From the NCBI RefSeq assembly GCF_039540515.1, contig NZ_BAABFA010000018.1, positions 62,001 to 126,000 of the forward strand: a stretch of 64,000 nt of DNA, given 5' to 3'. The notes below the pieces were generated by a model. That model was not told the origin of the DNA. It worked only from the letters and a program-made list of their open reading frames with translations, and did not search any database. Position 1 is the stretch's first letter. Each line of letters begins with the position of its first letter. This document shows, in pieces, positions 51,598 through 58,716 of the stretch. The stretch comes from Nemorincola caseinilytica. Its GTDB lineage: Bacteria; Bacteroidota; Bacteroidia; Chitinophagales; Chitinophagaceae. The position numbers and the translations under genes are program-made.

Positions 51598-53172
51598 ATG
51601 GCTGGTAGCTTCAAAGACAGATGGCCTTTACTGGTAGTGCTGTGTGTCTTTGTGGCGCTGAAGATCCCTCATTTATCGCACCCTTATTACTGGGATGAGA
51701 GCTGGCCCTATGCCACCGCCATAAAGGCGCTGCACGACCATGGCATCAGCCTGATGCCCAATGCCATAGATCCCGAGATATCGCGCGGGCACCCGCTTTT
51801 TTTTCATGCCCTGGGCGCTGCGTGGATGAAGGTCTTCGGCCCGTCGCATGTATCCATGCATTCCTTTGCGCTGGTTATATCGCTGCTGTTCCTGTGGCTG
51901 GTGTATGAGGCTGGCCTGCGGCTGTTCAACATGCGTGTGGCGGTGATGGCGTTGGTGCTGGTGGCATCGCAGGAGCTTTTCTTTGTACAATCATCGATGG
52001 TATTGCTGGAGATGCTGGTGGCTTTACTGGGCTTTGCTGCTATGTACTACTATGTAAGGGCGCGGTATGTGCTGGCTTCGTTGTGCCTGGCCATGCTGTT
52101 CTATACCAAGGAGAGCGGCCTGATAGTGGGCTTTGTGCTGGGTATAGATGCATTGACAGGCCTGTGGCGCGGGCGGGAGCACCGTAAAGATACCATAGCG
52201 CGTATACTGTGCGTGGGCATACCCACGGTATTGGCGGGCGTTTTCTTCCTGCTGAACAAGCTGCTGCATGGGTGGTATATTTTTCCATTCTATGCCAGCA
52301 TCATGGAAAGGCGGTGGGACGTGCTATGGTACAGGTTCCACATAGGGTGTGTGAGCGATGAGCTGTATACCAGCTATAAATACATCTATTACCTGCTGCT
52401 GGCCATACTGGCGACAATAACAGCTATCAGATACCGGAAATGGCGCTACCTGAGCATACTGCTGCTGGTGGTGCTGGTCTTTTACATGGTGAACGATATG
52501 CGTACCGGGCGGCTGATGCCCAGTGTGCCTTTCTTTATTGTCTTTAGTGCATCGTGGGGGTTTGTGGTATGGCAGTATGCGCACCGGTCGGTATTTGCGC
52601 AGATGCAGCAGCGCAGGATGCTGGTGCTGACGGGAGGGCTGGTGTTCTGTTTCATGCTGTATTCTACCTTCAACTACTATACCTACAGGTATATGCTGCT
52701 GTCTATAATTCCCATGCTGTTCATAGCTGCAGCATTGTTCGATCATTTTGCGGGTATGCTGCACAGGAGCGTGTATTATCTGTGTTTCGTGGTGTTCGGT
52801 ATCACATCTTATGTGGCGTACAGCACCAATGAGGGTTTCGGTGATGACGACCTCGGCGCTTATGACGGTATGGATGTGCAGCAGCATGTGGTAGATGTGC
52901 TGGAGAAGGGTGGATATTACGATAGCAATGTAGGTACAGCGTCGTTCGTATCGCGGCAGCACCTGCTGGATCCTGCTACGGGTTACCTGGGGGGACAAAG
53001 GACGTTCCGCACGGTGCGCTGGGATATAGACGAAAGAACGGACATTGCCGTATTTACCAATATAGAGCCCGATGGCAGGCGCGAAGTGATAATGAAGGAC
53101 CCTGCGTACGAGCTGATGGACAGATATGAGAAAGGCAGGGTGTGGAGCGAGATATACCGCAGGAGGAGGTAA
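51598..53172 (+). CDS. Glycosyltransferase family 39 (ArnT/PMT-like) membrane protein
   Basis: 524 residues, about ten to twelve hydrophobic segments (first at about 11-27). The first luminal loop has YYWDESWPYATA, the acidic DE pair typical of GT-C enzymes using polyprenyl-phosphate sugars (ArnT, PMT), then SRGHPLFFHALGAAW, also conserved. The C-terminal 130 residues are soluble and face the periplasm. It probably transfers a sugar from undecaprenyl phosphate to a lipid or protein in the periplasm; acceptor unknown. Start 36 nt after the DUF151 gene. A palindromic repeat copy begins right at its stop codon. Confidence 0.82.
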   Translation: MAGSFKDRWPLLVVLCVFVALKIPHLSHPYYWDESWPYATAIKALHDHGISLMPNAIDPEISRGHPLFFHALGAAWMKVFGPSHVSMHSFALVISLLFLWLVYEAGLRLFNMRVAVMALVLVASQELFFVQSSMVLLEMLVALLGFAAMYYYVRARYVLASLCLAMLFYTKESGLIVGFVLGIDALTGLWRGREHRKDTIARILCVGIPTVLAGVFFLLNKLLHGWYIFPFYASIMERRWDVLWYRFHIGCVSDELYTSYKYIYYLLLAILATITAIRYRKWRYLSILLLVVLVFYMVNDMRTGRLMPSVPFFIVFSASWGFVVWQYAHRSVFAQMQQRRMLVLTGGLVFCFMLYSTFNYYTYRYMLLSIIPMLFIAAALFDHFAGMLHRSVYYLCFVVFGITSYVAYSTNEGFGDDDLGAYDGMDVQQHVVDVLEKGGYYDSNVGTASFVSRQHLLDPATGYLGGQRTFRTVRWDIDERTDIAVFTNIEPDGRREVIMKDPAYELMDRYEKGRVWSEIYRRRR

Positions 53173-53206
53173 GCCCCCTCCCGACCTCCCCCAAGGGGAG
53201 GAGATA
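53173..53206. repeat. GC-rich palindromic intergenic repeat, copy 3
   Basis: CCCCCTCCCGACCTCCCC / AAGGGGAGGAGAT, between the convergent glycosyltransferase and PAP2 genes, where it may also act as a terminator stem. Confidence 0.65.
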
Positions 53207-53218
53207 GGATGCCCGTAT

Positions 53219-53794
53219 CTATGTCAGCTTCAGTTTCCTGTTGAATATGGTGCCGGTGAGCATGCCGATGCATACACCAAGTATGCCGCCGCAAAATACA
53301 TCGAGCGGGTAGTGGACGCCTACATATACCTGGGCATAGGCTACTATGGTGGCCCAGAGGAGGGCTGCGGGCCATACCCAGCGGGCAAAGCGCCCGAGCG
53401 TGATGCCAGTAAAAATGGCCAATGCAAAGTGATTGGTGGCGTGTGATGACGGGAAACTCTTGCCCCCGCCGCAAGGCACTATGATGTGTACTATACCTGA
53501 AAAATAAGGGTCGTTGCAGGGGCGTATGCGGCCAAAGAGCGGCTTGAGCAGGGAGGCGCTCACCTGGTCGCCGATACCGAAGGTGATGAGAAATGTGGCG
53601 CACCACAGCCAGCCATTGCGCCCGAACCTGCGCGGCATGAACAGCAGCAGGAACAGGTAGAGGGGCGACCAGGTCCACTGGTTACGGATGAAGGGCATGA
53701 CCACATCAAGAACGTCGTTGTGCCAGCGCACATTGAGGTAACCCCACACCATGTGGTCTACCTGCAATATCTTTTCTACGAGGGCGTTAGCCAT
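53219..53794 (-). CDS. PAP2 family membrane phosphatase
   Basis: 191 residues with about five hydrophobic segments. The three phosphatase motifs are present: KPLFGRIRP (C1), PSSHATNHFA (C2) and VYVGVHYPLDV (C3) with the nucleophile and acid-base histidines. This size and motif set fit undecaprenyl-diphosphate phosphatases (BacA-independent, PgpB/YbjG like) or lipid phosphate phosphatases of the inner membrane. Its start overlaps the end of the methyltransferase gene by 8 nt, so the two are translationally coupled. A link to the neighbouring polyprenyl-sugar enzyme is plausible. Confidence 0.9.
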   Translation of the reverse strand: MANALVEKILQVDHMVWGYLNVRWHNDVLDVVMPFIRNQWTWSPLYLFLLLFMPRRFGRNGWLWCATFLITFGIGDQVSASLLKPLFGRIRPCNDPYFSGIVHIIVPCGGGKSFPSSHATNHFALAIFTGITLGRFARWVWPAALLWATIVAYAQVYVGVHYPLDVFCGGILGVCIGMLTGTIFNRKLKLT

Positions 53795-54521
53795 TTTTCT
53801 TTTTGAAGATCATGATGAGGCGGGGTGAGTCGGCAGGATGATAGGAATCGAGCATATAGTTTCCGAAGGTGCCTACCAGCGACATGCCGGCAGTACGGAA
53901 CATGTGCGTGAAATCGGCCAGGGAGAAGGCCGCCACGCTTTCGGTATAGTGCTTTGGCTTGCCATCGGCATCCTGGAAGCGGATGTCCTTTATAAAATGG
54001 TTGCGCACGAAGCTGCGCACTATATGAAAATTGTAATTGCCCCTGTTTATGGTCTCTTCGGGTACAAGATTGGCATGTACGAATTCGGGGTTCAGGTAAT
54101 CTATGACCAATAGGCCACCCGGTCTTAGTGCGCCCGCGAAGGTCTTGGCGGCCAGTATGTGGTCGCGGTCGTGGGCGAAGTAGCCGAAGCTGGTAAAGAA
54201 ATTGAACGCCAGATCGAAGTAATTGGTGTAGAACGGCAGCCGCATATCGTGTACGAAGAAATGCAGGTGGTCGTCCTCGAAAGCCTTGGCGGCCGTGATG
54301 CTGGCGCGCGATATATCGATGCCTGTGACCTCATAGCCATGTTCGGCCAGTTGACGGGCAAAGCGGCCAGAGCCACAGGCTATATCCAGCATGCGGCAGC
54401 CGGGCTGGGGCTGCAGGTATGCCAGCAATTCTTCTACGAATTCCTGCGCTTCCAGCTCGTCCCTGTTCTGGTACAGTATCTTATAATAAGGGGAGTCGAA
54501 CCAATTCTCGAACCAATCCAT
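53787..54521 (-). CDS. Class I SAM-dependent methyltransferase
   Basis: 244 residues from the ATG at 54521 (MDWFENWFDSPYYKILYQNR), the typical opening of this Bacteroidota family; the longer in-frame start at 54617 is not supported. The SAM site is MLDIACGSGRFARQLA (motif I) with VTGIDIS (motif II) and a later DLAFNFFTSFGYF and GGLLVIDYLN. Substrate unknown; small-molecule methyltransferases of this group often act on ubiquinone/menaquinone-like or sugar substrates. It overlaps the PAP2 gene by 8 nt and is 40 nt after the stop of the lipoprotein gene. Confidence 0.88.
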   Translation of the reverse strand: MDWFENWFDSPYYKILYQNRDELEAQEFVEELLAYLQPQPGCRMLDIACGSGRFARQLAEHGYEVTGIDISRASITAAKAFEDDHLHFFVHDMRLPFYTNYFDLAFNFFTSFGYFAHDRDHILAAKTFAGALRPGGLLVIDYLNPEFVHANLVPEETINRGNYNFHIVRSFVRNHFIKDIRFQDADGKPKHYTESVAAFSLADFTHMFRTAGMSLVGTFGNYMLDSYHPADSPRLIMIFKKKNG

Positions 54522-54561
54522 TGAGTGTATCAAATGATCTGCGCTCAAAAGTAGTGCATTA

Positions 54562-55062
54562 TTACCTGAATGATATATTGCAGCGGTTGTAGAATTCGCG
54601 GATGGGCCCGGATACACTATCTAGTCCGGCCTCTATGCGCCATTTGTACTCTACACCATCTATGCGCGCCCTTATATCGGCATAGCCGGCATCGGGCAGC
54701 TCTGTACCGATGGTAGTATTGTTGAGCGCCTTTAGTTCGGTGGGTATGGAGTGAGGAAGGTCGGCCACGCTATTGTATTGGTCCTCGGGGCATCGGGTAT
54801 TGAAATCGAACTGATCGAGACCGGGAGGTGGGGCCTGCATGCGCTGTGTGGCATCTTTGCGAAGCTGGCCATTGTTGACAAGGAAGTAATTGGCATGGGC
54901 GTCGGGAGTGGTAAAACCACCCAGGCGGCCATATATGAAATGGTCGCCGAGAATGGGGTAGCGACCCGTGGGCTTGTGACAGGCAGAGAATACCATGCCG
55001 CAGACAAGCAGCACTATAGCTATGAGCGAGATGCGGAACCGGGATGAGCCTATGAGTGGCAT
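54562..55062 (-). CDS. Lipoprotein, hypothetical
   Basis: 166 residues from the ATG at 55062, which gives a signal sequence ending in a lipobox (FSACHK). The open frame extends to 55233 but that part encodes repeat DNA (copy 4) and is not used. The mature protein starts GRYPILGDHFIYGRLGGFTT and has few charged stretches, two more Cys (NTRCPEDQ and NRCNISF) and no recognisable domain. It probably sits in the periplasm or outer membrane. It heads a minus-strand row with the methyltransferase and PAP2 genes. Confidence 0.65.
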   Translation of the reverse strand: MPLIGSSRFRISLIAIVLLVCGMVFSACHKPTGRYPILGDHFIYGRLGGFTTPDAHANYFLVNNGQLRKDATQRMQAPPPGLDQFDFNTRCPEDQYNSVADLPHSIPTELKALNNTTIGTELPDAGYADIRARIDGVEYKWRIEAGLDSVSGPIREFYNRCNISFR

Positions 55063-55134
55063 GAAGGGGCTTGTATATATAGAACCAAGTAAAGTTATGG
55101 AAAAGTATACGATGTATGTGGTGGGCGGACAGGC

Positions 55135-55168
55135 ACCCCTCCCCGGCCCTCCCCCGAGGGGAGGGAGC
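55135..55168. repeat. GC-rich palindromic intergenic repeat, copy 4
   Basis: CACCCCTCCCCGGCCCTCCC / GAGGGGAGGGAGCG, upstream of the lipoprotein gene. Confidence 0.65.
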
Positions 55169-55308
55169 GCCAATGTCCGCGCACTAGCGCGGGAGTTATG
55201 AGCACAGGAGATATGCGAACGACCGAAATGCACACCAGCATTTTTGCCGGGCGCAGGATCTTTAGAAAATTTTAAGTAAAGGCATTCACTCTGATAGGGT
55301 GTAACAAT

Positions 55309-55316
55309 TATTTTTG
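55309..55316 (+). promoter_or_regulatory. -7 box of the DUF58-BatA operon
   Basis: TATTTTTG fits TAnnTTTG, 34 nt before the ATG at 55351. The operon thus seems to start here, without an upstream moxR. Confidence 0.4.
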
Positions 55317-55350
55317 CGATATAACATCTATACCGGGTGCAAAGAAAGCA

Positions 55351-56220
55351 ATGACCACTGCAGAGATACTAAAGAAGGTAAGAAGGATAGAGATAAAGAC
55401 GAAAGGCCTGAGCAACCACATTTTCGCCGGGGAGTATCATTCCACTTTCAAGGGCAGGGGTATGTCGTTCAGCGAGGTGAGGGAGTATATGCCGGGAGAT
55501 GATGTGAAATTCATAGACTGGAACGTGACGGCCCGTTTCTCGCATCCCTTCGTGAAGGTATTCGAGGAGGAGCGTGAGCTGATATTGATGCTGCTGGTGG
55601 ATATAAGCAACAGTTCGCTCTTTGGCACCCACAAGCAGGCGAAACGTGACCTGATGACGGAGCTGGGTGCAGTGCTGGCTTTCTCTGCCACCACCAATAA
55701 TGATAAGGTGGGTGTCATCTTCTTCAGCGACAAAGTGGAGAAATACATACCGCCCAAGAAGGGCAAGGGGCATATATTGCGCATCATTCGCGAGCTGATA
55801 ACGCTGGAGCCTTCGGGAAGCGGCGGGGGGACGAATGTGGGCCTGGCGCTGGAGTTTCTGAACAATGTGATGAAGAAGCGCTCGATAACGTTCTTGCTGA
55901 GCGACCTGGTGAGCACACCATATGAGCAGGCGCTGCAATTGGCCGCCCGCAAGCACGACCTGGTGGGTATACACATATACGACAAGCACGACAAGGAGCT
56001 GCCACAGGCCGGGCTGATACAGGTAATGGATGCCGAAACGGGCAGGACACAGTGGATAGATACCGACGACAGGGGGGTAAGAATGCACTACGGCATGGCA
56101 TTCGACAATAAGTATAAATATAGTGTGCAGGCCTTCAGGAAGAGTGGAGCATCGCTGCTGCATGTGCGTACCGATGAGGACCATGTGAAGGTGCTACAAG
56201 GCTACTTCAAGGGAAGGTGA
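55351..56220 (+). CDS. DUF58 domain-containing protein
   Basis: 289 residues, cytosolic. The DUF58 signature GDDVKFIDWNVTARFSHPFVKVFEEERE is at about residues 48-78; the C-terminal half has a von Willebrand factor A-like fold starting LMLLVDISNSS (a DxSxS-type MIDAS site) with a later FLLSDLVSTPY. DUF58 proteins normally work with a MoxR-type AAA ATPase and Bat proteins as a chaperone-like or metal-insertion system. Here it is followed by a DUF4381-like gene and a BatA-type VWA gene but no moxR lies within the window upstream. First gene of the operon. Confidence 0.93.
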   Translation: MTTAEILKKVRRIEIKTKGLSNHIFAGEYHSTFKGRGMSFSEVREYMPGDDVKFIDWNVTARFSHPFVKVFEEERELILMLLVDISNSSLFGTHKQAKRDLMTELGAVLAFSATTNNDKVGVIFFSDKVEKYIPPKKGKGHILRIIRELITLEPSGSGGGTNVGLALEFLNNVMKKRSITFLLSDLVSTPYEQALQLAARKHDLVGIHIYDKHDKELPQAGLIQVMDAETGRTQWIDTDDRGVRMHYGMAFDNKYKYSVQAFRKSGASLLHVRTDEDHVKVLQGYFKGR

Positions 56221-56265
56221 GCTGAGGAGATCATAACTAACAAGCAAAAAACAGGAGTATAAAAG

Positions 56266-57249
56266 ATGTGGCCGGTAAGGACATATGGGTATAAATGGCG
56301 GGCAATGTGCCAGGCGGCGCTACTGGTAGTGCTGCTGCTGGCGGGTGTAAGCCCGGCATATGCGCAGCCCGATGCAACGGTGAACACGCGGCTGGATGTA
56401 CGGCAGATAATGGTGGGCGACCAGGCGCGCCTTTTCATAGAGGTAAAGAACAAGCCGGCGCTGGGTACGCTGTACTGGGCAAAGATACCCGACACCTTCA
56501 ACAAGCTGGAGGTAGTGGAGCGCGGCAAGATAGATACCCTGGTGGCGGGTGATGTGGTGACGTACAAGCAGCGCCTGTTGGTGACGGGCTTCGATTCGGG
56601 CATGTTCCGCATACCATCGTTCTTCTTTCCTATGAGAACACCTGCGGGCGACTCTTTTTATGTACAGACAGACTCCTTCGACCTGCTGGTGCAGACGGTG
56701 GCGGTAGATACGACGCAGAACTTCAAACCGATAAAGAGCATCATTTATGTAAAGCCATCGTGGCTGGACCATATATGGTACATAGTAGGCGCGCTGGCGC
56801 TGATAGTGATAACAGCACTGGTGATAGTGTACCTGGTAAAGAACAAAAAGCCCGCACCCGTAGTACCCGAGGGCCCGAAAGAGACCCTGCAGCAGCACAG
56901 CCTGCGCATGCTGAACGAACTGGAGGCAAAACAGCTATGGCAGAACCAACAGGTAAAGGAATACTACTCTGAGCTGACGGACATAGTGCGCAACTATATA
57001 GAGGCCCGCTTTGCTACGCCTGCCATGGAGCTGACCACCGACGAGCTGCTGCACAAGGCACAGATGCACCGAGACCTGATGCCGTACTACGGCATACTAT
57101 CGACCATTCTGCACACGGCCGACCTTGCGAAATTTGCGAAGGCGCAGCCTCTGCCGCAGGAGCATACCGATGCCATAGATAAGGCCAGGCAGCTTGTGGT
57201 AAGCTCTACACCTGTCATTACCGAACCCCCAACCGAAAAGACGATATGA
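56266..57249 (+). CDS. BatD/DUF4381-like membrane protein of the MoxR-type operon
   Basis: 327 residues. Signal peptide (cleaved after AYAQ, about residue 34), then a periplasmic beta-rich half similar to BatD/Ig-like (QIMVGDQARLFIEVKNK, GMFRIPSFFFPM), one membrane helix (about 170-192, WYIVGALALIVITALVIVYL) and a cytosolic helical tail with EYYSELTDIVRNYIEARFATPAMELTTDELL, the DUF4381 signature. It overlaps the BatA start by 4 nt (ATGA), showing translational coupling. It fits the middle position of known moxR-DUF58-DUF4381-batA operons. Exact biochemical role unknown. Confidence 0.85.
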   Translation: MWPVRTYGYKWRAMCQAALLVVLLLAGVSPAYAQPDATVNTRLDVRQIMVGDQARLFIEVKNKPALGTLYWAKIPDTFNKLEVVERGKIDTLVAGDVVTYKQRLLVTGFDSGMFRIPSFFFPMRTPAGDSFYVQTDSFDLLVQTVAVDTTQNFKPIKSIIYVKPSWLDHIWYIVGALALIVITALVIVYLVKNKKPAPVVPEGPKETLQQHSLRMLNELEAKQLWQNQQVKEYYSELTDIVRNYIEARFATPAMELTTDELLHKAQMHRDLMPYYGILSTILHTADLAKFAKAQPLPQEHTDAIDKARQLVVSSTPVITEPPTEKTI

Positions 57250-58268
57250 GGCAACTGATGGATCTGGAACATATGAGCTTTGCGCATCCGTGGTTCTTCC
57301 TGTTGCTGCTGGTAGTGCCGCTGATGATATGGTGGCAACTGAGGGGGCGCAGGAACGAACAGCCTGTGATGAGGCTGACGAGCCTGAGCGGGCTGGTACT
57401 GCCGCATGGCGGTACAAAGGCACGCTACAGGCCGGTGCTCTTTGTGCTGCGGGTGATAAGCGTGCTGATGCTGATAATAGCCCTGGCGCGCCCGCAGAGC
57501 AGCAATACTACCGAGAACGTGGACAGCGATGGTATAGACATAGTGCTGTGCATGGACATATCGGGCAGTATGCTGGCAGAGGACTTTAAACCGAACCGCA
57601 TGGAGGCGGCCAAGAAGCAGGCTCTGAGTTTTATAGACGAGCGCACCACCGACCGTATAGGACTGGTGGTGTTCGCAGGGGAGAGCTTTACTCTTTGCCC
57701 CATAACCATAGACCATAATGTACTGAAGACACAGGTGGCGCGTATAGAAAGCTCGCTGCTGACGACATCGGGCACGGCCATAGGATCGGGGCTGGCGTCG
57801 GCGGTGGGTAGCTTGCGGCCGGCAAAGGGGAAAAGCAAGGTAGTGATACTGATGACGGATGGTACCAATAATGTGAACGGTGGTACCACGCTGGACCCTG
57901 CCACTGCCACAGAGATAGCCAAGCTATATGGCGTGAGGGTATACGCCATAGCCATAGGCACTATGGGGCAGGCCCTGATACCCGTACCTACACCTACAGG
58001 CGTACAGAAAATGATGATGCCTACCGATGTGGACGAACCACTGCTGAAGCGCATAGCTGCGGCCACGAACGGCAAGTTCTACAGGGCTACGGGCAACAGG
58101 TCGCTGGCGGACATATACAAAGACATAGACCAGCTAGAGCGTACGAAGGTGAGCATTACTTCTTACAAGCACTATGCAGAGCTTTTCTTCCCGTTTGCGA
58201 TGGTGGCCGTGATATGCCTGGCGCTGGAGATGATACTGCGCTATACGGTATTCAGGAGTGTGACCTGA
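57246..58268 (+). CDS. batA: BatA-like VWA domain protein
   Basis: 340 residues. An N-terminal BatA domain with two membrane helices (about 15-32 and 60-80; FAHPWFFLLLLVVPLMIWW) precedes a VWA domain (about 93-290) with the MIDAS metal site CMDISGSML, then TDRIGLVVFAGES and MTDGTNN. A third helix ends the protein (about 312-332). BatA with BatB-E and MoxR was linked to aerotolerance in Bacteroides; more generally these work as envelope chaperones. It starts 4 nt inside the previous gene. No batB/C/D or moxR is present downstream or upstream here. Confidence 0.9.
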   Translation: MRQLMDLEHMSFAHPWFFLLLLVVPLMIWWQLRGRRNEQPVMRLTSLSGLVLPHGGTKARYRPVLFVLRVISVLMLIIALARPQSSNTTENVDSDGIDIVLCMDISGSMLAEDFKPNRMEAAKKQALSFIDERTTDRIGLVVFAGESFTLCPITIDHNVLKTQVARIESSLLTTSGTAIGSGLASAVGSLRPAKGKSKVVILMTDGTNNVNGGTTLDPATATEIAKLYGVRVYAIAIGTMGQALIPVPTPTGVQKMMMPTDVDEPLLKRIAAATNGKFYRATGNRSLADIYKDIDQLERTKVSITSYKHYAELFFPFAMVAVICLALEMILRYTVFRSVT

Positions 58269-58327
58269 TGTGCGCTTTGCTATTTCCCATTGGGTGCATT
58301 TCAACCCTTCGCATAATACTATCAGTA

Positions 58328-58349
58328 ATAATACCCGCGCGGGTATTAT
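58328..58349. repeat. Perfect 22-bp palindrome
   Basis: Centre CCCGCGCGGG with arms ATAATA / TATTAT. It sits 60 nt after the batA stop. A related sequence with the left arm and ATACCTGCGCG occurs at about 58459-58472. Confidence 0.7.
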
Positions 58350-58361
58350 ACCTACCCTTAA

Positions 58362-58396
58362 GAAGCCCCACCCGACCTCCCCAAAGGGGAGGAGAT
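58362..58396 (+). repeat. GC-rich palindromic repeat, copy 5 (left arm of perfect inverted pair)
   Basis: 35 bp beginning GAAGCCCCACCCGACCTCCC. Its exact reverse complement lies at 58488-58522. Confidence 0.85.
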
Positions 58397-58487
58397 GGAC
58401 CGCGGCTTGTTACTCATATGCAAAATGCAAGAAGTAGAAGTGACATAATGGTGCCAGATAATACCTGCGCGAAAACGTGGACGTAGT

Positions 58488-58522
58488 ATCTCCTCCCCTT
58501 TGGGGAGGTCGGGTGGGGCTTC
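58488..58522 (-). repeat. GC-rich palindromic repeat, copy 6 (right arm)
   Basis: Exact reverse complement of 58362-58396 across all 35 bp, separated from it by 91 bp. The remaining gap (58523-58716) before the protease gene shows no clear element. Confidence 0.85.
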
Positions 58523-58716
58523 CGGTGAACCGTGTAGGCGATAGGCAGGGTGAGGCTGACGATGCTAAGTTTTGAAATGCACCTTTCCCATTCTGTTACT
58601 ATCCTCCCGCATTTTTAACCGAAGGGCAACTTGAGGGGTATTTTTTATGGAATGTGGCCAAAAATGGCCCATACTTCTTACTTTACATACCCGATAATAC
58701 TGTTATTCATTAGTTT

